Source of the DNA: Pelargonium nanum
Lineage: Eukaryota > Streptophyta > Magnoliopsida > Geraniales > Geraniaceae
Direction of reading: 5' to 3'
Length of the DNA stretch: 46,704 nucleotides
NCBI GenBank assembly: GCA_036897485.1
Contig: JAYMTF010000189.1
Coordinates: forward strand, 1-46,704
In this document: positions 34,279 to 46,604 of the stretch, piece by piece
Layout: each line of letters opens with the position of its first letter
Numbering within the stretch: position 1 is the first letter of the stretch
Program-made: the position numbers and the translations under genes
The notes under the pieces: generated by a model
The model's input: the letters and a program-made list of their open reading frames with translations, nothing else
What the model was told of the DNA's origin: nothing
The model's database searches: none

Positions 34279-37200
34279 GTGTTTATTAAGAATCTTGTGT
34301 CTGGTTGTTTGGGTCACAAGCAAAGACTTGCACTATGAGATTGGTCAAATGCTCTAGCTAGGACTTGGGTTCATTTAGATTGATTGTCATTGTAATGTGA
34401 AAAATGTGTATATGATCCTAGCTAGCTAGTATTCATGATAGGACACATTATGTCCTATTAGAGGCAGGCTAGTTCTGAAGAACTGCAAAGAGGCAAAGGC
34501 TCTCATCTACCCCCAAGTCAGAGCTCATCTAGAGCTTCAAATGTGAAACATTTCAAGACCCACCCACCTCTTTATTTCTCAAGGATGGTTATCTACTAAG
34601 GCATAAATGCTCCTTCTTCTACTCCTATCACCACTCCCCACGGGGGAACAGAAATTTTAGTACCATACCACATGAAAAAACCAACAAGACAAGACTTTCA
34701 ACTCATTTACATTACCATCCTACTAAATAATAGGGTTCTTCTCATTCGTCACGCTACGATGTAGAGACTAGCTAGGAAACACATTCAGTCAGATGATAGT
34801 GTCGAGGTCAATCGCTAGAAACCTTGTAAGTATAGTGAACTGATGAATGGACGAGTTTGACCGAATCAAATGAAAATACGGAGAAAAATCTTAATGCTTT
34901 CTTTATTAAAAAATGAATCAGAAAAATGTATGACATAATTTCGTAGAATAACGTTTGATATAACTCAACCAGATTAAATTTCAAAACGGATATGAATATG
35001 TAGCTAACAAGTAACAAGAAGATAAGTATTGCTTGTATGGTAACACTACTTCTGTTTTGTCTTCAACTTTTTCATCGAATTGGGTCCATTAATGGTTGAA
35101 AAAAAAGTAACTTAACTCAAACATAAATGACTACATTATATATCTAGCATCTGAGATTGGTAACAATCATTCATACTCCATTTTGTACGTCAGTTAGAGG
35201 ACTCTCTCTAGAAGAAAAGTGTTGCTTAGAAGAGAATGCTTGGACTAACAAAAGATCAAGCTCTGTTTTTTTTTTTCTTTTAAATATAGAAATTAGCTTT
35301 AGGTTTGGTTCGATTGTGTTTCGTAAAAGTTGATTTTAAGTTATTTTCAACTAGTATGATGTTATTTTATAATAAAAATGTTGTTGTACGAATGATTTGA
35401 AATGATTGAATAAATCTTTGAATAGACAGTGAAAAATCTTGATATTTTTCTCCACTCAAAAATGAATTTTATGATGTATCACATGGTATTTGAAGATGAA
35501 TTTGAGTATGTAGCTAACTAGTAAGAAGAAGATACATATAGTAATGAGAAGCATAGGTGCATGAATTAAAGTCCATGCCATCTCCCCCAACCACCTCTTT
35601 GAAGTGAGTGGAATGAGACAAATGATTGAAGACCAACATATGAGCAAACTCATCATCAATTATGATACCCTCAAGCATCATGACCATACTATGCATCTGA
35701 CATGGCATGGCATCATGATACCATCTCATATATATACACACAATTATACACAAGTATATAGAAAGGAAACTTTGATGGTGACAGCCAGTAACATATGCAA
35801 AGCATTCAGCTTTCCCACACGTGACAAACAGAACCCTAAAAATGTAAAGATGACAGTATATATAAGTAAACAATATATATGGTTGGTTGTACAAGAAACT
35901 ACACACAATAGAGGACACAGCTACACAATGACCTATGATCCACAAAACCAGCTGAAGTCAGCAATGCATAGAGCTTAGCCAAGCTATACAAGCAAAGCTA
36001 GGAGTTGCAGAGAGAGAGAGAGACAAAGATCTGATATATATGAGTTTCTTAACTAGAGACTTTTTGATGCCACAAATAGATAATAAAGGTGTGGAGTTAC
36101 ACTGTCATGAGCCTTAACAGTCAGTAACCTCACTCAAAAAAGAGAGGAGGTGACCTCATTTTCAAGATAATTTTAATACTACTTGTGGCAAATAAAGGTT
36201 GTTTTCCCACTCTTTTTCATGTTTTTTTTCTCAGATGTTAACAACTCAAACCAAAAAGACTTGTTTCTATCACACCCATTTTGCATTGAAATTGGGTTCT
36301 GTTTTCTTCTCTTCTGACTTGGATTACAGTACAGTACTCTATGGCCATCACAGAGGTGCACAGTTGATATATAAATGCCAATAGATTATGGTCACAGTGT
36401 TGATTTTGTTAGAGATTTTCTTTCATTGATTAGGGATGAGACAAGAGTTTTACTAAAACAGAGGACTTTTGTCTCAACTATGAATCCATGATGACCATCT
36501 TCATGTCCTTACCTTAGCTACTAGCAATGAACATGAAAATGAAAACAAGCCTCAATGGCAATGCAAAAAATTCAAGTTGTGATCCAAAGAAACAGAGCAG
36601 GCCCATATGAAATGTTTGCACCCAAGAAATTGTTGTGCATGGCAAATAATAATGTTCCTTATTATACACAAACAAAACATTCTAGGAGGACATAACATGA
36701 CAACACAGCTCAAATATGTGCAGAGTTTTTGCATGGCACATTGGTTGGTGGGTCTAAGCTAATGGATTGTCACCTCATGGACATTTAAGCAGGAGCATTT
36801 GCTGATAAAATGGACCGAGTGAAAGGACATTATTGATGATACGAAATATTGGTTAGCTTCTTATAACTAATTACGTGTCCTAGCAAAAATTTAGTATTCA
36901 CTGAGAGGAAGAACCGAGCCCCTACATAACATAAGCCAACACATTCAAGCGACAAGACATATATGATATATGGTCAAGGACTTGGTTAGTTGGTTGGAAA
37001 AATTATGTTACTGTCATTAATTTACTGCTATCATTTAAGGTTGAGACAGATTGTCCAGTACCAATAGCATGATTTTTTAGCTCTTCTTGCAAGGATCTAC
37101 ACATTGAAAGCTAAGAAACAGTACAAGTTTGGAGTTGTGACTATTTTGCCCAACAATCATGTTGGGCTTGTTAGCACAAAGAAATTGATTTGGGGCCATG

Positions 37201-37850
37201 AAATTAACCAATTGGATTCACCACCACTTCCAGCTAGCTCTAGGCCCCAAAATTAGTCCTAAAAGTAGATACTGGCTAACAAGTATTGTTGTGAGTCAGA
37301 TATCATATACTCACAAGAAATGAGTCTTAGCGTTACAAGAAATGTGGACGTAACAAACACGAAAATGATTCGAATGAAAAGTCGCATGTTCGTGAAGAAA
37401 TTGATGCTTGTTCCATTTTGATGTTTTGCCTAGGATGGCGTGGAATGCTCTTACAGAGTTGAATCGTTTCTTTAAAAATTTATATGTCAAAATGTTATAT
37501 GCGGATAATTTAAAGTAAATGGAGGTGATATTCTAGTATTTTCATGTAAGATAGGGCAAATTTTTCTTCCGTCGGTATTCAACATGATTGAGCATTTGAT
37601 TATGCACCTATCAATTGAGGCATGCATAAATTGTTGAGTCCAATACTAATAAATGTGTATATTAGGAGGATTATCTTGTGAGACATTTGTTCATATATGA
37701 TTGTCCATTCTTAATTATTGAATGAACCAATTTGAATTTCTCTCTACCAATTCAACACGACTCATTTGTGAGATGCACCTATTTGAAGTATAATTATATT
37801 GGAATGTACCGATTAGAAGGTATATACAAATAGATATACTAATTTTAACA
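34279..37850. other. AT-rich spacer, last part of the MYB-MADS gap
   Basis: No gene is recognised. Overlapping frames on both strands at about 35456-35978 are in AT-rich DNA without family signals. A short GA run is at 36010-36022 and a G-box-like 'cacacgtga' near 35818. A perfect 7-8 bp-arm palindrome (ATAGGACA/GTCCTAT) is at about 34437-34457. Confidence 0.4.
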
Positions 37851-38075
37851 ATATTAGTATATTAATCCTACATATATATATACTTTAGTTTAAATTTTAA
37901 TAAACGATTAATGAATCAAATCAAACCAAGTCGAGCTCAACTATATAATTTTATCAAAATGAGTTCGATTCCAAATCTATATATTAGCTCAAACTAGTAT
38001 CAAGTCAAAACGAATCAAAACCTAGATGAGCATGGACATTTTAAGCTCGACTCGGCTCGATTACACCTTGTTGCA
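37850..38075 (-). repeat. Dispersed plant repeat, MITE-like, before the MADS promoter
   Basis: On the minus strand the segment begins 'ggtgtaatcgagccgagtcg' and continues with 'gagctt', 'gagctaat' and 'gttgagctcgacttgg' motifs. Such 'gagctcgactcggctcg' strings are typical of high-copy non-coding plant repeats. No inverted ends could be paired by eye, so the class is open. Confidence 0.35.
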
Positions 38076-38089
38076 ATTGGCAAATTAAA

Positions 38090-38717
38090 TGAGTTTTTTT
38101 TTGTTGGGTTGTTTGGTTGGTTGGTTGGGTATGGGAAATTCTGATGATCCCGATTCTCCTGCTTCTTCCCGCTCCCGCGACCGCTTTTCCCGCTCACCCG
38201 GTCGTGTCGTCCTTCTTGCTCACACGTAACCCTATCTCTCTCTCCATTCCTTTTCGCCTTGCCTCCTTCATTTCTCTCTCTCTCTCTCTTTTTGCTTTTC
38301 TAACATTTTTTTCCTCTTTTTTTATTTTTTGATTTTGCTCATTTGGTAAGTTTTTCTATTTTTTCTGATTTGGTATTCCAAAATCTTCAATTCCTGAATT
38401 GCCTCTATGCACACTGTTCGGTTCTTCGATTCTAAATTTTCATTGTTCATTTCAACCCCTTCTTGAATTTGATACCTTTCGATGTTACTTTTTGCCATTT
38501 TCATCATCATGCTATTATTGCCATCTGCAGATACATTGATTTCCTGTCCTGCCTGATAGTTTTGCATTTGATTTTTATTACTGCATATAATTTGAATTGG
38601 GTTGATTGAAAAATTTATGAGAATTGTTTAGAGCTTTAGGTCGTAGTATTGGTTTTTTGAGACTATAGGGGCATTGAGGAGATGTAATTCTAGGTTTGTT
38701 GATGAATGGATGTGCAG
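38090..38717 (+). promoter_or_regulatory. Probable 5' UTR exon and leader intron of the MADS gene
   Basis: A C/T-rich stretch (38140-38300, with CTCTCT runs) ends at a strong donor, CATTTG|GTAAGT at 38345. An acceptor, TGTGCAG at 38717, lies one base before the G preceding the MADS start ATG (38719). A non-coding first exon with a leader intron of about 370 bp fits well. The transcription start is not visible. Confidence 0.5.
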
Positions 38718-38718
38718 G

Positions 38719-41700
38719 ATGGGGAGGGTTAAGCTAAAGATAAAGAGGTTGGAGAATACAAATGGCCGTCAAGCCACCTTCGCTAAAAGGAAACATGGGA
38801 TCATGAAAAAGGCCAATGAGCTATCTATACTTTGTGACATAGATATCATCCTTCTCATGTTCTCTCCCACCGGAAAACCTTCATTGTGCAGTGGCAAGCG
38901 CAGGTATTATTTCAACCCTTACCGATTTCCTAGTGTGAATAAACCCCTAGAACTGCCATGACATGATCAACCCTTGAATTGGAGAAACACAAGTGTATTT
39001 AGGAATTGTTTATGCACACGTTGGACGCTTGTCACATTCTAGTGATACAACATTTGCATGTACTTCATAGAGTATTATTATTTGGAGGGGAAATTGCTTA
39101 CTCCTGAGGTAAGTCTAGATAAATAGATAACCTCAAGTATAGCCATTTCTCTTAAAAGCTTTAGCTAGCCATGATAAACCAAACAGGAATGATTCTTAAT
39201 CGTCTTCTCATCATGATAAACCTTTAGTACAGCCATTTCTCTAAAAAACTTTAGTTAGCAATAATAAAGCAAAGAGGAATGATACTTAATCTTCCACAAT
39301 TCTATTAGTGCTCCTATAAGTGTGCAGCAGCACAAACTCCTCGATCCTAGAAGACCCATTGCATTTCAAAATAAATTGTCTAAAGATTTGAAACAGGTGG
39401 GAGTGGGAGTGGGACATTACATCTGAACTATAAAAAATAACTCAACCACAATAGATGCATCCACTCCAAGAAAGACTCTAGAATATTCATGTCTATCTGC
39501 CAAAAGAAACCCATCCATAAAGGCCCACATCTCAGCTAGCTCGGCCGAAGCCCACCCTTCCTTTGTACTACCTCCTAACCAGTTTCCCCTATGATCGCTA
39601 GAAACTGAACCAGCGTCACTAGGGCCCAGGTTACCCTTACAACAGTCGTCAGTAGTAAGTTTTACCCAATATAAAGGAGGGGCAATCCAACGAGGACAAG
39701 AAGGAGCAGAAGAGGTGGGGGTTTGAACTGCTAAACAAGTGTCCGAGCCTGAGAGATAGAAGAAATCTGAAACTCTAGAAATAGCAGCATGAAGGACAGT
39801 GTCCGGCAAGAATACAGAGTTCGCGAAGGGGCAAGAGTTCTTATTAAGGCAAAGGTTCCAACAACCATACATAAAAGGATGGATTTTGGAATCCCAAGGA
39901 TCCCAACTTATGGGTTAGTTGCATTGTCCACTAACAGTTGAACCAGGACTCAGAGTTTGATCTCTCATTAGCCAAACCAAAAATATCCAGTTTCAAACAT
40001 AACCATTTCAGAAAAGGACATTAAGAAAGCACATGACCAATGTTTTCCAAAGCCCCAAAACATCCATGCATGGCATTCATCATATGTACACAATATGAAT
40101 GACTGAATGTTAGATAACCATTTAATTCTAGTATTTACTTACCAAAATAGAAAGTGAACACATATTCTTGGAAAACCAAAATTAGTATAATGGACACTTA
40201 TTTTGGAAGGGAGTGAGGAATATTTAATTTTGAACGCATACCCAAAGTAGTACTAGATAGCATTCATGTACTACTGCGGACCAACCAACGTTGTGCAACT
40301 TGGTAATGCCATTGATAGGCACGGGATGTGCCCTCAGCACTGGCGCTTTTCTATGTAGAAAGCCATCTCAGCATGAAGTCACGTCACATACGCCTACACA
40401 GTTTTGTTGGTAAAATAACTTGTGTACTTGACAGTATTTCACAAATGTTGAAGTGTTTATATCCGAAATGCACTTTATATCATAGTATTTTTCCCTGTTT
40501 TTTTCCTCTTTAAATTATAAATCTGTGATAGGCTACGACAACAAAAGAAAAATTGGAAGGGATGTCATTTTTGTGTTTATTATTATATGAAACTGCTATT
40601 CTTGTAGTCATAACTTTTATCTCTTTCTTTTTCCTTTTTCCATTTTGGATTAGTAGTATTGAAGAAGTTATAGCAAAGTTTGCGCAACTAACTCCACAGG
40701 AAAGGGCAAAAAGGTACAATGTATTTATTTGATTAATATGAAAACATTGCTATTTCTCATATACTGTATCTGTGTTGAATATGTATGGGATTGAAAGTGA
40801 AACTCTTGTCTTATTTAATTGTAACAGGAAGTTGGAAAGTCTTGAAGTAAGTCCTCAATTATCCAGTCTACTTCGTTTTAATTTTTACTTTTATGTATTA
40901 AATTTTGCATTAGCTCATTTGATTTTGAAATTTTAAGATATGCAGCCTTGTCACTCCTATTCATTATGTGTATTTTGTTTTCTCTTTGAGAGTTTAGGCA
41001 CTGAAGAAAACCTTCAAGAAATTAGACCATGATGTAAATATACAAGACTTTCTGGGTACAAGGTATATGAACATTTTTTTTTTTGAGGTGTTACAATTTG
41101 TTTTGAGCAGAAGGTGTTAGATTTCTTGAAGCCTTATCACTTTTTCCTTTGTTTTTTGTTATTGTTTCAGCACTCAAACAATTGAGGTAAGGATGAAAAC
41201 CAGTTCAGGTATTATAACTGAACACAGAGAACTTTATCTTATACCTTGTGTTTGGACAGGACCTAACAAACGAAGCAAGGTTACTGCAAAATCAGCTTGC
41301 CGAAATACACAAGAGGCTGAGGTAATCATATAAGAAAAAAAGAAGTTAAATTACAAGAATCATTGTTATAGGAGTTACCTTTTTTCTGTTACATGGACCC
41401 TGTATGAAGTCTGTTGCATGTGACGTGGTTATCGTTGTCAAAATCTTCATTAAGTTTAGCCTAATTAAAATTTTCAATCAAATATAATGGAAAAGAAAAA
41501 TCCGATTTTGACCCAAATATTTTGAAGATATGAGAAATCATCCATAATGCCTATCAGAAGCTATGCTACAGTTGATCATCATCCTATACTAACTAAATAT
41601 CGTATTGAATTCTGTAGTTATTGGTCTAACCCAGACAAAGTCACCGACGTTGAACACTTGGGGCAAATGGAAGATTCAATTAGAGATTCACTTAACCAAA

Positions 41701-43201
41701 TTCAAATGCATAAGGTGTGTTTCTTTCTTTGATAAGTACATCTGAATGAGTTTTATATGGACTGATGTACCATGAGGTATGTTCCTTGTCATCTCTCAAA
41801 TGCTTGGGTTGGCAATGATTATAAATCATCTAGTCAGGATTGTTTATAAAGTTGGTCGAAAATTGTGTGTGTGTGTGTGTGTTGAATGATCGAAGGTAAA
41901 GACCTCAAGGGGTCTTTTAATTTCATCCCCATCATAAATTTTTACTTTTAGTGGATTCACAACTTATTGTAGTAAAACAATCTGTGTAATGGTTTCACTT
42001 TGGGAGTATGGAGAAAAGAGTCGATTGTTTCCAAGTTATATTGGCTATGTTGTATCCCACTATTCACTTTATTTTGGCAGGAAAACCTTGGAAAGAAGCA
42101 ACTTATGTCCATAGAATGCACTAGCCAGGTAATGAACGTCCGAAGTGGTGCAAATGTTAATGAGGCTCCTTTATATCTTTATGGGACAACGTTAACTAAT
42201 ATTATAATGTTGCAGTTTCAGGATGGAATGAATATGCCCTTCGGAATGGGTGTTGAGCAACAGCTCCAATCTTTGCCATGGGTTCCTAATAATGACAGCC
42301 AGCATTTGGTTTTACCAGAAGATCCAAACTTACTTCCGCATAGGTGTGAAGTCCTGATTAATTTTAATTCAACCTGTGCTTGGATCTATCTAGGATGAAA
42401 GCTTTTGCTCAAAAGGCACCATAGTGCACTCTGTTCTACTATTTATAGTCACCTTGTTGAACTAACTCGTCTTTTTGAAGGGATATGGAATGCTCAGCAA
42501 GTTCATCCTTTGGGAGTTATTCTGGTTACTTCAGCTCGGGTAAAAATTCAGACATCTCTAATTCTGGGCAAGAAAATGGTATCCTGAATAATTTAAGTAC
42601 AACAGCCTCTCTGAGGCTACAGCTTGGAGGCCAGTATCCGTACATGCCATACAATCTCAATATGCTGGGCAATGTTAAATTCCAACCAGCAACAGAGGTG
42701 GCATTACAAGATAACCCTCTTGGTTTTCATGTTGATGGAAACTATGAAGCTCCTAGATCTGGGTATGACACTTCCCATCAAAGTTGGGCTTCCACATCTG
42801 GTCCTTCTGCTATTGCCATGTTTGAAGAGTGTTTGTATAACCCGGTAAGTTTTTGCTCTGTAAACCCCAACTTTATATTTTAAAAAATGGTTGATTTGGT
42901 TGTGCTATTTTAATCTAATAGCATATTACCGTTTGCCGATGAAAAAAAAAAACTAATAGCATGTTTGAAGAGTGAGAAAAGTATTTCATAGTTATATCAA
43001 GCTAAAAGTATGGTGATAAAAAGTGAAAAAAGTATATTTTTGTTTAAAAGCTATCTTCATACATCTCAATAATCGTATGGGCTACTTTAAATACCGTAAA
43101 CTAGTTAGTGTTATAAGTTTTCCTTATTTCTCATAAGAAGTTCTGTCATGCATGTATCTAATGTATGTTTTAATTGCTTACTGATGCAGCAACCTAATTG
43201 A
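38719..43201 (+). CDS. AGL30/AGL65/AGL94: MIKC*-type MADS-box transcription factor (AGL30/AGL65/AGL94 clade)
   Basis: Eleven coding exons: 38719-38903, 40654-40713, 40828-40846, 40998-41062, 41171-41186, 41260-41321, 41618-41714, 42081-42128, 42216-42343, 42481-42844, 43190-43201. All phases agree, giving 351 aa. The MADS domain (residues 1-60) starts MGRVKLKIKRLENTNGRQ and contains KKANELSILCDIDI. The I/K-like region (EEVIAKFAQLTPQERAKRK, LKKTFKKLDHDVNIQDF, YWSNPDKVTDVEHLGQ) is of MIKC* type. The C-terminus has ECSASSSFGSYSGYF, IAMFEECLYNP and a final QPN, all features of the AGL30/65 group. Known role: P-clade MIKC* proteins pair with S-clade partners (AGL66/104) in the nucleus to control late pollen genes. 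Exons 3 (19 nt) and 5 (16 nt) are microexons. Intron 1 (1.75 kb) holds a LINE remnant. It appears intact. Confidence 0.95.
39131..39296 (+). repeat. Imperfect tandem duplication in MADS intron 1
   Basis: Two units about 92 bp apart (from 39131 and from 39222) share 'agccatttctct', 'actttag/gctttag', 'gataaa' and 'aggaatgat.cttaatc'. The units are non-coding and about 85% alike by eye. Confidence 0.6.
39417..40090 (-). mobile_element. L1-type LINE 3' remnant (zf-RVT and RNase H region) in MADS intron 1
   Basis: On the minus strand, 40085-40000 reads as a zinc-knuckle-like segment of LINE reverse transcriptases: C, then ALENIGHVL, then CPFLKW, broken by a stop. The frame at 39872-39417 (151 codons) carries an RNase H-like domain: WIAPPLYWVKLTTDD (first Asp), GPSDAGSVSSDHRGNWLGG, ASAELAEMWAFMDGFLLA (Glu) and FLGVDAS (Asp). 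Order and spacing fit the C-terminal end of a plant L1-type ORF2 or of host proteins derived from it. The reverse transcriptase core and 5' part are absent. It opposes the host gene's strand and is spliced out with intron 1. Confidence 0.75.
41864..41882. repeat. (TG)n microsatellite in a MADS intron
   Basis: Nine to ten TG units in the intron between 41715 and 42080. Confidence 0.9.
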
Positions 43202-44980
43202 GATTCATATAGTGACTCATCAACTGACCATTTTGCTGGAGGTTTCTTTCATAAACACGAGGCATATGCAAAATTTAGTCCACCAAGGTGGGCAATGTGA
43301 TAGTTTGTTTGGCATGAAATCATATAGAAGGCAGCAGATGACATAGGAACACGACTACTACTACTACATAGGAGTACCTAATCATGATGTCAGTGGACTA
43401 CAGGCCAGATGATGGTTACACCATCAAACCAGGTATGAAAAAGATCTTGTATACATACATGTTATATCTAATTATTAAGTTCGTTATTGCAACCTGCCCT
43501 GTTTAGTGACAAGGTTCCTTGCAGCCATAAAATCCCACCTCCCCTAAGCTGAGCTGTAAATTAAGTATATATCGATATAGCAGTGATTGTAACTCAAAAC
43601 CACATTCATGAATTTCAAGTTTTTCTATTCTTTTTTGTAGTGGTGCTCATTGACTTGTATGTACTGCATTTTGATTTTGTTAATCCATAGAAATATTTGA
43701 TTCCCTTGTAGACTTGTAGTTAGGATATGCATACATGGTTGTAAGATGCTAAACTGCCCAATTAGACCAATACAAAACATAGTTTCTATTAGATTGGGTT
43801 TCACTTTTTGTCTCCGTAATATACAGGTGCATTTCTTTTCATGTGAATGTACGATGGATATGATAATAACACTTGTATTTTGATGCATTTGTGACCATAT
43901 ATATTGATAGTGACCGAAATAGAGGATGCATGAATCTGATGCCGTGTTTTTTTTCTTCTTGTGTATTTGTAAAAAAACAAATAAACTCTTAACCTCAATC
44001 TGGCTGAACCAAAAACAGCAATAGTTTCATTGTGTTGGCCTAAAAATTGCAATGTGCAGGCCCATTGAGTCACTAGCTTTTTGTACTCCATGAGAAAGAT
44101 TAATGATGTAAACCAAATTCAAATGCAGAAGCAGAGGTACAGTATTGAAATGAATTTGCATTCTTTGATGATGTATCACAAGAAGTTTGTTTATGGGTTC
44201 AAAGAAAATATGGAAAATTTGCATTTGAATTGAAAAGAAGCTGGAGTTGCATTCAAGAGTTATTAGTATTCAGCTGCCCAGCTTAAATTTGGTTGTTGTG
44301 GAGCTTGCAACTCCTACAGAAACAGAGCATTTATGGTTCTGTGGTTGATTCTCATCTAAATTTAAGTATTATGTTACTTCTATTAAGGTTAAGGCCAAAG
44401 TTTGTTTGGTGGAGCAAGAATAAATTCTCATAAAAGGAGCAAGTTTTGTCAGAATAGTGCCTTGAGAAAAGTGGGACATAAATTTTTTGAGAAGATTTGT
44501 TAAATAATTTATATAAACAATTCTGACTTTTTTTTATTATGAAAAATACTCCTATTATATTATGAAAAATACTTATCATATTTTTTATATATAATAAATT
44601 TGTATCCACAGGGTCTCTTTCTGTTTATTTTTTCTTGTTCCTACAAAAAAAAGACTAAATATGATAAGTATCACATTTTTTTTAAGTATCACATTTTTAT
44701 TTCTTATTGTACGTGTCTAACAGATATTATGTGTATTATCTTATAATACACACAAAAAACAAAAATCGTACTCCACTATATTCACACTACACAACGTTAT
44801 GACTTAAGCCGATGAATCATTACATGGGCATAAATAATTAAATATAGTTAATTAATTTTTTATTTAATTAAAATTTGTGCATTATTTTAGTGCAATAGCA
44901 AAGGATGATTAACGACCTAGATTGCATGACATTCATAAATTAAATTGAGGAAAAAGACAAAAACAAAGATTTTAATGGAT
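43202..44980. other. 3' flank of the MADS gene and AT-rich spacer
   Basis: The 3' UTR follows the stop at 43199-43201. A possible 3' UTR donor (ACCAG|GTATGA) is at about 43433. Further right the DNA is AT-rich, with only chance frames. A short hairpin (TGTGTATTAT/AATACACA) is at about 44730-44752. Confidence 0.4.
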
Positions 44981-45345
44981 CGGAGGATTTGATTAATAGT
45001 GTGTATATACGATGGGTTAATGACACGTAAGCAAGGAGCGAGACATGCGGCGATTCACATGGCCTAGTCATCAGTTACGTGCCGGAAGCAAACATGCATA
45101 GCAAATGGTATCTTATGGTGTCGATGGTTGGGTTTGGGTTTGGGCAACAAAAGCAAAAAGCTAACGCTAAACGGGAAGCTGATCGCTGTCCGGTGGACGC
45201 GTGGCACGACCATCATCGAAACCTCCGAAGCTGTGTATCAGAATCACGTGTGTGGCTCAGCACGGCCGTGTCAGATTGACACCGACTGCTCCTACAACTG
45301 CTATTCTATACTGTTCATCTACTCCAGCTCCTACTCCCTCTATTT
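44981..45345 (+). promoter_or_regulatory. GC-richer, G-box-bearing promoter-like island
   Basis: Within AT-rich flanks this segment is clearly richer in G+C and carries several ACGT cores: 'gacacgtaag' (about 45023), 'gttacgtgcc' (about 45074), 'ggacgcgtgg' (about 45196) and CACGTG within 'aatcacgtgtgtgg' (about 45245). A CT-rich leader-like run follows. The three overlapping open frames here (66-87 codons) have no family signal. It may be the upstream region of a gene beyond the right edge, or a decayed gene fragment. Confidence 0.35.
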
Positions 45346-46385
45346 TTTTTACACTTCATACTTCTTGGTTTTTTTTTGTTTTTCCTTCTAAATTCTTTTT
45401 GTACACCAATATTTAAGGAAAACTTTTAAATAACCCAAATTTTGTATCAAACTACTGTGTACAAATATATATTTCATATTTTTTTGTTTAAAATTAATTT
45501 TAACGGATCACAATCGACAAATACTATTTCACCTTGCGGAGCAACTGTTTTATAAGACATATTGTACATATGACGCTTTGTAATTCAGCTAAGTCATCAA
45601 TATAATATTTTATATGTCGTATCTTATTTATTGGCCCATTATTTTGTACAAAATTTGGAATATATAACAATATTGCTCTTGTTTTATTTACATTTCACAC
45701 TTACAACACTTAAAAAAGATGTCTCTTAAACTATTTCCAAAAATAAATGACACTAATTTTTATTTTCAAATCTATAAAAGTTTATGGATCAAATTGAGTT
45801 AATATTTGAAAGTTTAATAACATAAGATGTCAACTAAGACTTAATATCTGAAGATTCCGACAACCAGACGAAACTTTCGGTCTCCATAATACGGGCATAT
45901 CAGATGTTGTAATGTTTCATGATTTTAATGATATTTACAGCAATTTTACACTCTAAACAAATAAAATTTTGAAGTGTTTGAACCATCAAAATTAGGATTG
46001 AACTCATGAACATGAATTTACATTAATATTTAAGTGTTTGAACCTTCAAAATTTGCATAACACTATTTCTTACCTAAACATTCAACCAAAAACAAAACAC
46101 CATTGTGAAAGCAAATAATGTGGAAGCAACATAATTCAAGAATTTGATAAATTTTAATTGAATTGTTTAATTACCGTACTATTTTATATTTTGACCATCT
46201 TCCTCAGTGTTCACCATCTCATGACCTCAAGCAGAAAGTCCTCGCAGACTTGTAGATCCACAAAATTGTTGTTCCAAACCTGCACCTACAACTTTCTTCG
46301 AAATTGTATAGTTTCTGGAATAAAAATGAACTATCTGAATTCAATCAAATTCAAACCCCAAGATTGTTGAACAGTTTATCCATTG
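45346..46385. other. AT-rich spacer
   Basis: No gene is recognised. The part at about 46200-46380 is less AT-biased on the minus strand but has no readable domain. Confidence 0.4.
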
Positions 46386-46389
46386 GCAA

Positions 46390-46575
46390 TTTTTTTTTTT
46401 TTTTGAAAGAATCTGCAAAAGTAACTTTATAATTAATCAAATCCGCAGTTAACAAAGACAAGATAGGAACAAGACTATTGTCCGGAACCATCCAACTACG
46501 TCTGACATGAAACTTGTAAGACAATAAGCAAACTGATTCGTAGAACTACGAACATATACCAATAGTAATATTTGA
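46390..46575 (-). mobile_element. LINE 3' end with poly(A) tail
   Basis: On the minus strand, sequence from about 46575 reads YVRSSTNQFAYCL and, in another frame, LLTADLINYKVTFADSF, then runs into a 15-base A tract (46404-46390, T on the plus strand). This order (RNase H C-terminal helix 'RxxNxxAxxLA', short tail, poly(A)) is what plant L1-type elements leave at their 3' ends. It is a 5'-truncated copy with at least one frameshift. Confidence 0.5.
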
Positions 46576-46604
46576 GAACATGGACACAAAGATAATTTTA
46601 AGGT

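Noticed and set aside
34437-34457. Short palindrome ATAGGACA...GTCCTAT
   Set aside because: Arms of 7-8 bp in AT-rich DNA are expected by chance. There is no T-run or promoter context.
35456-35978. Overlapping frames of 67-143 codons on both strands
   Set aside because: The DNA is AT-rich with TATA-like runs. The products are Ile/His/Tyr-rich with no domain and no splice or promoter context.
45079-45416. Three overlapping plus-strand frames of 66-87 codons
   Set aside because: All three frames are open at once in the GC-richer island, none has a recognisable domain, and two end in chance Phe/Tyr/Ser-rich tails.
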